This document shows, piece after piece, positions 24,306 through 33,509 of a stretch of DNA of 64,000 nt. This stretch comes from Kofleriaceae bacterium (GTDB lineage: Bacteria > Myxococcota_A > Polyangia > Haliangiales > Haliangiaceae). Location: the NCBI GenBank assembly GCA_018057825.1, contig JAGPCY010000024.1:62001-126000 (forward strand). Reading direction: 5' to 3'. Both the position numbers and the translations under genes were made by a program. The notes below the pieces were generated by a model, which saw only the letters and a program-made list of their open reading frames with translations, had not been told where the DNA came from and searched no databases. Position 1 is the stretch's first letter; every line of letters begins with the position of its first letter.

Positions 24306-24560
24306 TCAGCGCTCTCGGGCCAGGCGCTCGGCCAGGCGGGCGGCGACGTCGGCCTCGACGGCGGGCGCGCTGAGCTGCCGTCGCAAGCTGGTGGCGACCG
24401 CGCCGTAGACCCCGCCGAACGCCGCGCAGTTGGCGCAGCCGGCGACGTGGGCCTCGACGCCGGCGCGCTCGGCGTCGGCCAGGGTGCCGTCGACGTAGTC
24501 GCCCAGGCGGAGCAGCACCTCGCGACAGCGCAGGCCCGCGATCATGTCATCGAGCGTCAT
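24306..24560 (-). CDS. Anti-sigma factor with zinc-finger (zf-HC2-like)
   Basis: 84 residues, starting 14 nt inside the upstream sigma gene. The zinc-binding anti-sigma pattern is visible as CREVLLRLGDYVDG, then EAHVAGCANC (H-x3-C-x2-C). There is no obvious membrane span, so it is probably a cytoplasmic, redox- or zinc-responsive anti-sigma that holds the sigma factor encoded just before it. The overlap ensures matched synthesis of the two proteins. Confidence 0.85.
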   Translation of the reverse strand: MTLDDMIAGLRCREVLLRLGDYVDGTLADAERAGVEAHVAGCANCAAFGGVYGAVATSLRRQLSAPAVEADVAARLAERLARER

Positions 24561-25119
24561 GATGGCCTCCTTCGCGGAGCGCCGCAGCCAGGGCGAGGCG
24601 GGCCCGGTGCAGGCGGCTCTTGACCGCCGCCACCGAGCAGCCCAGGACCCGGGCGGTGTCCTCGAACGTCTGATCGAGCACGTGGTGCATCCAGATCGCG
24701 GCGCGATCGTCGGCCGACAGCGTGGCCAGGGCGCGCTCGAGGGCGGCCCGGTCCTCGGCCTGGTGGGCGGCGGCGGCGACGTCGGTCGCGCCCCAGCCGG
24801 CGGCGGCCCCGAGCTGCTCGAGGGAGCGATCGTCGGTCGCGACCTGATCGGCGCGCCGACCCCGGCGGGCCGCGGCGTGGCGAGCGATGGCGTAGAGCCA
24901 CGCCCCGACCGCGCCGTCGCCGCGAAACCCGGCCGCGCCGCGCCAGGCGGCGAGGAAGGTGTCCTGAAGGACATCCTCGGCCGCGACGCGATCGCCGGTC
25001 AGGGCCCGGGCCAGGTGGAACACCGGGCCCTGGTAGCGCTCGACCAGGATCGCGAAGGCGCCCCGATCACCACCAGCGGCGGCGGTCAGGAGTTGGTGGT
25101 CGGCTTGCGCATCGGACAT
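24547..25119 (-). CDS. ECF-type RNA polymerase sigma factor
   Basis: 190 residues. Region 2 (about residues 20-85: FAILVERYQGPVFHLARAL, DVLQDTFLAAWRG, GAVGAWLYAIARH) and region 4 (about 125-180: LSADDRAAIWMHHVLDQTFE, CSVAAVKSRLHRARLAL). It directs RNA polymerase to a stress regulon, and is presumably held in check by the adjacent zinc anti-sigma. ATG at 25119 lies inside the small DUF2892 gene, a 34-nt overlap. An upstream in-frame ATG exists at 25200 but would add 27 unconserved residues. Confidence 0.92.
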   Translation of the reverse strand: MSDAQADHQLLTAAAGGDRGAFAILVERYQGPVFHLARALTGDRVAAEDVLQDTFLAAWRGAAGFRGDGAVGAWLYAIARHAAARRGRRADQVATDDRSLEQLGAAAGWGATDVAAAAHQAEDRAALERALATLSADDRAAIWMHHVLDQTFEDTARVLGCSVAAVKSRLHRARLALAAALREGGHHDAR

Positions 25120-25304
25120 GTGGACACGCCGAGGAGCGTATACGCGGGACAGCTCCCGAGCAGCCCGGTGGCCAGCGGGACGACGCCGAGGAGGCCCCAC
25201 ATCGTCTTGGGACCGACGAAGACCAGGGCCAGAAGGACCAGCCCGATCACCACGCGCACGCCGCGCTCGATCGTGTGTTCATTGCGGGGAAATAGGTTCG
25301 CCAT
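25086..25304 (-). CDS. DUF2892 (YgaP-like) inner-membrane protein
   Basis: 72 residues with two membrane spans (about 18-35 and 40-60). The DUF2892 pattern is seen as [19 protein letters not shown] at the start and [14 protein letters not shown] near the end, with the Cys residues conserved in the family. It precedes and overlaps the sigma gene, so it belongs to the same operon. Proteins of this family often accompany rhodanese or stress functions; a role in sulfur or redox stress is only suggested. Confidence 0.85.
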   Translation of the reverse strand: MANLFPRNEHTIERGVRVVIGLVLLALVFVGPKTMWGLLGVVPLATGLLGSCPAYTLLGVSTCPMRKPTTNS

Positions 25305-25424
25305 GGGGACTTTCCGGCCGACCCGATGGGGCGGGCTCACCTGCCAAGAGCCACAACCACGGCCGGTGATTCAGACATTCGTGCGGCGCGATGTCGCAGG
25401 GACGGCGGACCGCGGCGGACCGAA

Positions 25425-25631
25425 GACCGAGGCCGAGGCGGAGACCGAGACCGAGGCCGAGGCCGAGGCGGAGACCGAGACCGAGACCGAGGCCGAGGCG
25501 GAGACCGAGGCGGAGGCCAAGACCGAGGCCGAGGCGGAGACCGAGACCGAGACCGAGGCCGAGGCCGAGGCCGAGACCGAGACCGAGGCCGAGGCGGAGG
25601 CGGAGGAACCCGATCCCGATCCCGATCCCGA
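25425..25631. repeat. Hexamer array 3 (GAGNCC/GAGGCG)
   Basis: About 200 nt of GAGGCC, GAGGCG and GAGACC hexamers, ending in four GATCCC units 2 nt from the EF-G stop. The remaining part of this 329-nt gap (25305-25424) is the upstream region of the DUF2892 gene, where no clear promoter was seen. Confidence 0.9.
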
Positions 25632-25633
25632 GT

Positions 25634-27664
<2,031 letters not shown>

Positions 27665-27673
27665 GGCGCGCGC

Positions 27674-27679
27674 TCTATA
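27674..27679 (-). promoter_or_regulatory. Extended -10 (TGCTATAGA) of the EF-G gene
   Basis: Minus-strand TGC-TATAGA; the hexamer ends 9 nt before the ATG at 27664. No recognisable -35 lies upstream, as expected for an extended -10 promoter. Confidence 0.5.
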
Positions 27680-27752
27680 GCACGGGGCCTCGACCGCGCG
27701 GCGGCCTTGGCCGCGGGTCGGCGCCGCCGGGCCGCAGCGGCGCAAAGTGCGC

Positions 27753-27758
27753 TACCAT
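27753..27758 (+). promoter_or_regulatory. -10-like TACCAT of the TPR protein gene
   Basis: TACCAT ends 7 nt before the ATG at 27766. Confidence 0.4.
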
Positions 27759-27765
27759 CGCCGAC

Positions 27766-28680
27766 ATGAACATGCGTTCGTTGTGCGGAGTCGCGCTCGC
27801 GGTCGGGCTGACCGCGGGTGTGGCGGCGGCGCAACCCGACTACAAGGCCGCCGCCGAGCACTACCAGCTCGCCGAGACCGCGATGGCGCGGGGCGCGTAC
27901 ACCGACGCCGCCCTCGAGTACGGGATCGCCTACGACATCACCAAGGACCCGATCCTGTTCTTCAAGATCGGCCAGGCCAACGACAAGGCCGGCCGCTGCG
28001 CGGTCGCCCTCACGTACTACAACCGCTACCTGAAGGAGGGGAACCCGAGCCCGGAGTATCGCCGCCTGACCGAGGAGCGCGTAGTGGCGTGCGGCGCGGC
28101 CGGGACCGACGGGGGCACGGGCGACGGGGGCACGGGCGACGGCGGCACGGGCGACGGCGGCACGGGCGACGGCGGCACGGGTGACGGCGGCACGGGCGAT
28201 GGCGGCACGGGTGACGGCGGCACGGGCGACGGCGGCGCCGGCGATGGCAGCCAGGACGGCGCCCTCGGTGGCCCCGACGCTGGCGGGCCGTCGTTCATCG
28301 ATCAGCCGCAGTCGTGGAAGCGGACCGGCGCCTGGGTCGCGACCGGCCTGACCGTCGGTCTGGCTGCGGCCGGGGTGGTGCTGGCGATGTCGGCCTCGGG
28401 CAGCGAAGAGGATCTGCAACAGCTCCTCGACTTCCGCACCGCCGGACGACCGGCCCGCTACGACGAGGTCCGCGGGACCTACGACAGCCTCCTCGATGAC
28501 GGCGAGCGCTACGATCAGCTCGCGACGGTGGCCTTCATCGGCGCCGGCGCCACCGCCGTGATCGCGACCACCCTGTTCCTCCTCGATCGCGGCGGCCGGG
28601 CCGAGAGCGCCAAGGCCGCTCGGATCCGGCCCGCGGTCGATCGCCGCGGCGGCGGCGTCGTCGTCGGCTGGGAGTTCTGA
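27766..28680 (+). CDS. Periplasmic TPR-like protein with Gly-rich linker and membrane anchor
   Basis: 304 residues. Signal peptide (residues 1-23, cleavage after VAAAQ region), then a helical TPR-like unit ([20 protein letters not shown], then [20 protein letters not shown]), a linker of about nine GGTGD repeats, and two hydrophobic segments (about 190-210 and 250-270). This arrangement, TPR plus low-complexity linker plus two C-terminal spans, recurs in myxobacterial envelope proteins. It ends 2 nt before the next gene, so the two are co-transcribed. Function unknown. Confidence 0.8.
   Translation: MNMRSLCGVALAVGLTAGVAAAQPDYKAAAEHYQLAETAMARGAYTDAALEYGIAYDITKDPILFFKIGQANDKAGRCAVALTYYNRYLKEGNPSPEYRRLTEERVVACGAAGTDGGTGDGGTGDGGTGDGGTGDGGTGDGGTGDGGTGDGGTGDGGAGDGSQDGALGGPDAGGPSFIDQPQSWKRTGAWVATGLTVGLAAAGVVLAMSASGSEEDLQQLLDFRTAGRPARYDEVRGTYDSLLDDGERYDQLATVAFIGAGATAVIATTLFLLDRGGRAESAKAARIRPAVDRRGGGVVVGWEF
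28105..28245 (+). repeat. 15-nt in-frame tandem repeat (GGTGD units)
   Basis: About nine nearly identical 15-nt units around ggcggcacgggcgac in the linker of the TPR protein gene. Confidence 0.85.
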
Positions 28681-28682
28681 CG

Positions 28683-29672
28683 ATGGCCAAGTTCACGTTC
28701 GCGGGCGCGTTGACCACCACCGCCTTGATCAACACAGCGTTGACCGCAACCCTCGCCGCGCTGGTGACCGGGTGCTTCGACCCGCCCAAGCCGGCCTGCG
28801 CGTTCCTGTGTGGGACCGACTCGAGCTGCCCGAGCGGCTACACCTGCGCTGGCGATGGCTGGTGCAAGCGCGACGACGTCGCGCCTAGCTTCGTATGCGA
28901 GCCGGGCACCGTCGATGCCGCGGTGGCCGACGCCCCGGCGACCGACGCCGCCGAGGTCGACGCCGCCGAGGTCGACGCCGCGATGGTCGACGCGGGGACG
29001 ACCGACGCCGGCGAGGTCGACGCCACCTCGATCGATGCCAGCGTGCCGCGCCTCGAGATCATCACCGCCAGCCCGCTGGCCTTCGGCGCGGTGGCCCAGA
29101 CCGCCAGCGCGACCCAGACCGTGATGGTGCGCAACAGCGGCGCGGCGCCGTCGTCGGCCCTGACCGTCGACGTGACCGGCACCGACTTCACCCGGGTCAG
29201 CGGCACCGACACCTGCATGGGCGCCACCCTGCCCGCCCTCGGCACGTGCAGCTTCGAGGCGCGGTTCGCGCCCGCGGCCCTCGGGCCGGCGACCGGCGTG
29301 GCCGCGGTCTCGGCGACGGCCGGCGGGACGGTGTCGATCAACCTGACCGGGACCGGCGCGCCCATGCTGACCGCCAGCCCGACGACGGTCGGGTTCGGCG
29401 ACGTCGCCAGCGGCGCGACGCCCGAGCGCACGGTGACGTTGACCAACGCGGGCACGGTCACGACCGGCACCCTGACCGCGGCCGTCACCGGCGACGCCCG
29501 GTTCTCGATCGCGACCGATAGTTGCTCGGCGGCGACCGTCGCTGCGGCCGGGACCTGCGCGGTCGCGGTGCGGTTCACGGCGTCGAGCGCCGGCGACGCC
29601 ACCGGGACCTTGACGGTGACCGGGACCCCAGGCGGACCGGTGACGGTGGCGCTGACCGCGACCGGGTTGTGA
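28683..29672 (+). CDS. Lipoprotein with two choice-of-anchor-D/ASH-like domains
   Basis: 329 residues. A lipobox-like ALVTGC gives a Cys near residue 31. A small Cys-rich module follows (CAFLCGTDSSCPSGYTC and CAGDGWCKRDD), common at the start of myxobacterial lipoproteins. Then comes an Asp/Ala-rich linker (VDAAEVDAAMVDAG). The rest is two beta-sandwich units, each with SPLAFGAVA or SPTTVGFGDVA, TGTDFTRVSG or TGDARFSIAT, and GTCSFEARFAP or GTCAVAVRFTA. These domains are usually surface adhesion or scaffolding modules. Confidence 0.82.
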   Translation: MAKFTFAGALTTTALINTALTATLAALVTGCFDPPKPACAFLCGTDSSCPSGYTCAGDGWCKRDDVAPSFVCEPGTVDAAVADAPATDAAEVDAAEVDAAMVDAGTTDAGEVDATSIDASVPRLEIITASPLAFGAVAQTASATQTVMVRNSGAAPSSALTVDVTGTDFTRVSGTDTCMGATLPALGTCSFEARFAPAALGPATGVAAVSATAGGTVSINLTGTGAPMLTASPTTVGFGDVASGATPERTVTLTNAGTVTTGTLTAAVTGDARFSIATDSCSAATVAAAGTCAVAVRFTASSAGDATGTLTVTGTPGGPVTVALTATGL

Positions 29673-29728
29673 GCGACCGAGTGGTGAAGGACCGGGCGGT
29701 GAGCGACCGGGCTGTGAAGGGCGGCGCT
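29669..29728 (+). repeat. Degenerate 15-nt tandem repeat at a gene end
   Basis: Four head-to-tail 15-nt units of the form GTGARSGACCGGGCN span the stop codon of the lipoprotein gene and the following intergenic DNA. Confidence 0.6.
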
Positions 29729-29773
29729 GCGGCCTGCCCGGCTGGCTAGCTGGTAGTGATCGGGTGGCGGTGC

Positions 29774-29779
29774 TATAGG
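29774..29779 (+). promoter_or_regulatory. Extended -10 (TGCTATAGG) of the HEAT protein gene
   Basis: TGC-TATAGG; the hexamer ends 9 nt before the ATG at 29789. Confidence 0.45.
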
Positions 29780-29788
29780 AAGCCCCGC

Positions 29789-30514
29789 ATGGTGTTCGGC
29801 CTGTTCTCGAAAGAAAAGTCGCTCCAGCGCACGATCGAGCGCGCCACCAACAAGCTGTCGCAGCAGGCCGACCGATGGGCCGCCCTCGAGAAGCTGCGCG
29901 AGGACGGCTCGGATGACGCCCTGGTCGGTCTGTGCAAGCGCTGGAACATCACCAGCAACAACCAGGTCGAGGACCAGCAAGAGAAGGCCTGGGTGGTCGA
30001 GGTCCTGACCGCCAAGGGCCCGGCCGCGCTGGCCCCGCTCAAGCGCTACCTGAAGGGCGCCCAGGTGCTGTCCCACGCCCTGGCGGTCCTCGGCGCGGTG
30101 GCCAGCCGCGAGCAGGTGTTCGAGGTCGTCGACGCCATCATCGCCGACGAGCCCCCCGGCTACACCCGCGATCCCGAGCGCCGCCTCGACCTGATCCGGT
30201 GGCTCAGCGAGTGGAAGACCGGCGGCCCGGACCTCGCGCCCAGGCTCCTGCCGTACCTGCGCGACTTCGACCAGAACGTGCGGGTGGCGGCGGCTGACGC
30301 GGTCGCCGACCTCGACCCCACGGTCACCGGTGGACCGCTCCTCGACGCCTTCGTCCGGCCCGAGGAGGAGAGCGGCCGATTCCGCAAGCGCATCGCCGAG
30401 ATCCTGGCCGCGCACAAGCAGCCGCTGGGCGATCGCGCCGACGTCGTGGCGGGGCTGCTCACCGGCCCGGTGTCCGGCTTCGCGGTGGTCGGCGGCACGC
30501 TCGTCGCTCGCTGA
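29789..30514 (+). CDS. HEAT-repeat-like cytoplasmic protein
   Basis: 241 residues, no signal peptide. It is an alpha-solenoid: QADRWAALEKLREDGSDDAL, GPAALAPLKRYLKGAQVLSH, and NVRVAAADAVADLDP are typical HEAT/Armadillo helices. The family appears conserved in myxobacteria and relatives, with no assigned activity. The ATG at 29789 gives the start MVFGLFSKEKSLQRTIE; a longer in-frame start is 33 nt upstream but would lie inside the promoter element. It ends shortly before hexamer array 4. Confidence 0.8.
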   Translation: MVFGLFSKEKSLQRTIERATNKLSQQADRWAALEKLREDGSDDALVGLCKRWNITSNNQVEDQQEKAWVVEVLTAKGPAALAPLKRYLKGAQVLSHALAVLGAVASREQVFEVVDAIIADEPPGYTRDPERRLDLIRWLSEWKTGGPDLAPRLLPYLRDFDQNVRVAAADAVADLDPTVTGGPLLDAFVRPEEESGRFRKRIAEILAAHKQPLGDRADVVAGLLTGPVSGFAVVGGTLVAR

Positions 30515-30537
30515 CCCGCCTCGACACCATCCTGGGA

Positions 30538-30760
30538 CTCGGCCTCCGCCTCGGCCTCGGTCTCGGCCTCGGTCTCGGCCTCGGTCTCGGCCTCGGCCTC
30601 GGTCTCCGCCTCGGTCTCGGTCTCCGCCTCGGCCTCCGCCTCGGTCTCGGTCTCGGCCTCCGCCTCGGTCTCGGCCTCGGTCTCGGACTCGGTCTCGGTC
30701 TCGGCCTCCGCCTCCGCCTCGGTCTCCGCCTCCGCCTCCGTCTCCGTCTCGGCCTCCCTC
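30538..30760. repeat. Hexamer array 4 (CTCGGN/CTCCGN)
   Basis: More than 200 nt of CTCGGC, CTCGGT, CTCCGC and CTCCGT units filling the convergent gap; the last unit touches the protease stop codon. Confidence 0.92.
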
Positions 30761-31903
30761 TCAGCGCGCGACCTCGAGGGTGACCTTGACCGAGCGCTTG
30801 TCGCCGTTGCGCGAGATCTCGAGCTCGACGACATCGCCGATCCGCCGGCGGTCGAGGACCTTGAACAGGTCGGCGGTCTTGACCACCGGGCTGCCGTCGA
30901 TCTTGGTGATGACGTCACCGAGCTCGAGGCCGCTGCGCCCCTGGATCAGGCCCGACAGCCCGGCGCGATCGGCGGGGCCCCCGCGGGCGACGTTGCGGAT
31001 GCCGACCCCGGTCACGCCGATCTGCCGCATCTCACCGTCGGACAGGAGGTTGATGCCGAGCACGGGGCGGACCTCGCCCTTCAGGTTCAGGATCTGCGGG
31101 ACGACCAGGTTGACGGTGTCGACCGGGACCGCGAAGCCGATGCCCGCGGACGCCCCCGACGGGCTGTAGATCGCGGTGTTGACGCCGATCAGCCGGCCCT
31201 GACCATCGAGCAAGGGCCCGCCCGAGTTGCCGGGGTTGATCGGCGCGTCGGTCTGGACGACGTCGTAGATCTTGCGCTGGCTGCGCGAGGTGATCTCGCG
31301 CCCGAGCCCGCTGATCACGCCGGTGGTAAGCGTCTGGTCGAGCCCGAACGGGTTGCCGATCGCCAGCACCTTCTGGCCGACCTGGAGGTCGGCCGAGGTG
31401 CCGACCATGATCTTGGCCAGCTTCGACGGCGGCGCCTCGATCTTGATCACCGCGAGGTCCTTGTCGCGGGCGGTGCCGATGATCTTGCCCTCGTAGGTGC
31501 TGCCGTCGGCGAGGGTCACCTCGGTCGAGGTCGCGCCCTCGATGACGTGGAAGTTGGTGACGATGTGACCGGCGTCGTCCCAGATGAACCCGGAGCCGGT
31601 GCCCTGGGGCACGTCATCGACCGCCGAGGTGATGACGTTGCGCATCTGGGCGATGTTGGTGATGTGCACGACCGACGGCGACACCGTCTTGAAGACGGTG
31701 ATCGTGGCCTTCTCGTCGGCGCCGAGCTCGCCGGCCGGCGGCGCCACCGGGCGGGACTCGTAGACCACCTCGGGCTGCATGCGCCGCATCTTCATCACCG
31801 TGAAGACCAGCGCGGCCGCCACCAGGAGCAGCATCACCGCGAGGAGCTTGGTCAGGAGCGACGACTCGGGACCGGCCGGGGCCGGAGGCTCGGTGGGGGT
31901 CAT
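30761..31903 (-). CDS. DegP/DegS-like trypsin-PDZ serine protease
   Basis: 380 residues. One N-terminal membrane anchor (residues 17-37), trypsin-like domain with His119 (TNFHVIEG), Asp149 (RDKDLAVIKI) and Ser227 (NPGNSGGPLL), then one PDZ domain (about 285-380). One PDZ plus an uncleaved anchor resembles DegS or HhoB-type proteins more than soluble two-PDZ DegP. It should act in the periplasm in protein quality control or regulated proteolysis of anti-sigma factors. A TACCTT hexamer ends 7 nt before the ATG. Confidence 0.95.
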   Translation of the reverse strand: MTPTEPPAPAGPESSLLTKLLAVMLLLVAAALVFTVMKMRRMQPEVVYESRPVAPPAGELGADEKATITVFKTVSPSVVHITNIAQMRNVITSAVDDVPQGTGSGFIWDDAGHIVTNFHVIEGATSTEVTLADGSTYEGKIIGTARDKDLAVIKIEAPPSKLAKIMVGTSADLQVGQKVLAIGNPFGLDQTLTTGVISGLGREITSRSQRKIYDVVQTDAPINPGNSGGPLLDGQGRLIGVNTAIYSPSGASAGIGFAVPVDTVNLVVPQILNLKGEVRPVLGINLLSDGEMRQIGVTGVGIRNVARGGPADRAGLSGLIQGRSGLELGDVITKIDGSPVVKTADLFKVLDRRRIGDVVELEISRNGDKRSVKVTLEVAR

Positions 31904-31910
31904 CGACTAG

Positions 31911-31916
31911 AAGGTA
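31911..31916 (-). promoter_or_regulatory. -10-like TACCTT of the DegS-like protease gene
   Basis: Minus-strand TACCTT ends 7 nt before the ATG at 31903. Confidence 0.4.
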
Positions 31917-31971
31917 ACCCACAAACGCCGTCGAGCCAGGCGGCCGTGTCGGCGCGGCCGCGCGCCGCCGA

Positions 31972-32496
31972 TCACATCGCGTGGGCCAGGCTGGCCCGCA
32001 GCGCGGCGCGGGCCCGGTGGCCGCGGATCTTGACCGTCGATACCGTCAGCCCGAGGGCGTCGGCGACCTCGGCCTCGCCGAGATCCTCGTCCAGCCGCAG
32101 CTCGAGGACCCGCGAGTACCGCGGGTCGAGCCGCGCCAGGTGACCGCGCAGCGTGTGGTGATCCTGGGCCGTGGCCAGGGCCCGCTCCGGCGTCTCGGTG
32201 GTGGCCAGCAGATCGCGGTCGGCGCCGCTGGGATCGAGGCTGCGGGTCACGCGGCGATGGCGGGCGCGGCGGAGGTGCGAGAGGGCCGACGTCACGGCCA
32301 CCCGGTAGAGCCAGGTGCGGTACCGGGCCTTGCCGGCGAAGGACGCCCGGTGGCGGAACGCCGACAGGAGCGCGTCCTGGGTGGCGTCGTGGGCGTCGTC
32401 CTCGTCGCGGACGATGCGCCGGACGACCGCGTAGACGAATGCGCGGTCGTCCGGGGTGAAGGTCACGGAGCGGTCGCGATCATCCGAATCGTTCAT
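31972..32496 (-). CDS. ECF-type RNA polymerase sigma factor
   Basis: 174 residues. Region 2 (residues about 15-80: VYAVVRRIVRDEDDAHDATQ, then DALLSAFRH, ARYRTWLYRVAVTSALSHL) and region 4 (about 115-170: LDPRYSRVLELRLDEDLGEA, TVSTVKIRGHRARAAL). No anti-sigma gene is next to it, so its control is not evident; the DegS-like protease gene just downstream on the same strand is a possible functional link. ATG at 32496 is preferred over one at 32517 because a TAGACT element lies 7 nt upstream. Confidence 0.9.
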   Translation of the reverse strand: MNDSDDRDRSVTFTPDDRAFVYAVVRRIVRDEDDAHDATQDALLSAFRHRASFAGKARYRTWLYRVAVTSALSHLRRARHRRVTRSLDPSGADRDLLATTETPERALATAQDHHTLRGHLARLDPRYSRVLELRLDEDLGEAEVADALGLTVSTVKIRGHRARAALRASLAHAM

Positions 32497-32503
32497 AACG
32501 GTC

Positions 32504-32531
32504 AGTCTAGGTCGCAATTCGTTCAGCGCAA
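32504..32531 (-). promoter_or_regulatory. Promoter of the ECF sigma gene
   Basis: Minus-strand TTGCGC, a 16-nt spacer and TAGACT (32509-32504), which ends 7 nt before the ATG at 32496. The intergenic DNA up to 32638 is shared with the divergent CarH-like gene and contains no other clear signal. Confidence 0.45.
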
Positions 32532-32638
32532 GGACGATTTGAATGTTTTGTCGTTCGACCTCGGGATCGCGCCCTTACCTGGCCTTTCCCGTGGCGCGTA
32601 ACGGAATTGGCTACCCTCACCTCTAACCGACGAACTCC

Positions 32639-33496
32639 GTGAAACGAGCCCTGTCTCCCAAAGACCTCGCTGCCGCCATCGGCGTGAGCGAGTCCTCCCT
32701 GAAGCGCTGGGCCGACTCGGGCAAGATCGCCGTGGTCCGCACCGAGGGCGGCCATCGCCGCATCGACATCTCCGAGGCGGTGCGCTTCGTGCGCGAGAGC
32801 GGCGTCCAGCTCGTGCGCCCCGACGTGCTCGGTCTGGCCGAGGTCGCGGCGGTCGCCAACGAGGACGGCCAGGGCGAGGCGCTCTACCAGCACCTCGCCG
32901 CCGGCAACCTGCCCGAGGTCCGCGGGCTCCTCGTCGGGATGTACCTGCGCGGCCAGGCGGTCGCCGCCATCTGCGACGGGCCGATCCTGGCGGCGATGAC
33001 GCGGCTGGGCGAGCTGTGGCGCCACGACAGCGCCGGCGTGTTCATCGAGCACCGCGCGACCGACCTGATCGTCCAGGCGGTGACCCAGCTCCGCGCGCTG
33101 ATCGAGCAGCCGCGCGAGAGCCACCGCGCGGTCGGCGGCGCCCCGGCCGGCGACCCGTATCTGCTGCCGTCGATGCTGGCGGCCACGGTGCTGGCCAGCG
33201 AGGGGGTCCGCGCGGTCAACCTCGGCCCGGACACCCCGATCGGGTCGCTGCGGCACGCGGTCGCACATCACCAGCCACGCCTGGTCTGGTTGAGCGTTTC
33301 GTCGCCGCCGCCGCCCGGGCTAGGCGCCGAGCTCGGCCGCTTCGCGCGCGAGCTGACCGACACCGGGGCGACCCTGGTGATCGGCGGGCGCCACCGCGCC
33401 GACGTCGCCGCCGCCGCCCGCGGCGCGACGGTCGTGACGACCATGGCGGAGCTGGCGGCCTTCGCCCGCGGCCTCTCGGTCGGCGCCCGGGGCTGA
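32639..33496 (+). CDS. CarH/LitR-like MerR-family regulator with altered cobalamin site
   Basis: 285 residues. A MerR-type DNA-binding domain (residues 1-60: KDLAAAIGVSESSLKRWAD, EGGHRRI) is followed by the helical cobalamin-cap domain (75-155) and a Rossmann-like B12-binding domain (165-285). Trp127, Glu137 and His138 preserve the W-x9-EH motif of CarH photoreceptors. The D-x-H-x-x-G cobalamin motif reads Asp172-Pro-Tyr-Leu-Leu-Pro177, so the axial His is Tyr174 and the Gly is missing. It probably represses genes in a DNA-binding oligomer, perhaps without B12-dependent light sensing. GTG start. Divergent from the ECF sigma gene. Confidence 0.88.
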   Translation: MKRALSPKDLAAAIGVSESSLKRWADSGKIAVVRTEGGHRRIDISEAVRFVRESGVQLVRPDVLGLAEVAAVANEDGQGEALYQHLAAGNLPEVRGLLVGMYLRGQAVAAICDGPILAAMTRLGELWRHDSAGVFIEHRATDLIVQAVTQLRALIEQPRESHRAVGGAPAGDPYLLPSMLAATVLASEGVRAVNLGPDTPIGSLRHAVAHHQPRLVWLSVSSPPPPGLGAELGRFARELTDTGATLVIGGRHRADVAAAARGATVVTTMAELAAFARGLSVGARG

Positions 33497-33509
33497 CCGC
33501 CCGCCCAGC

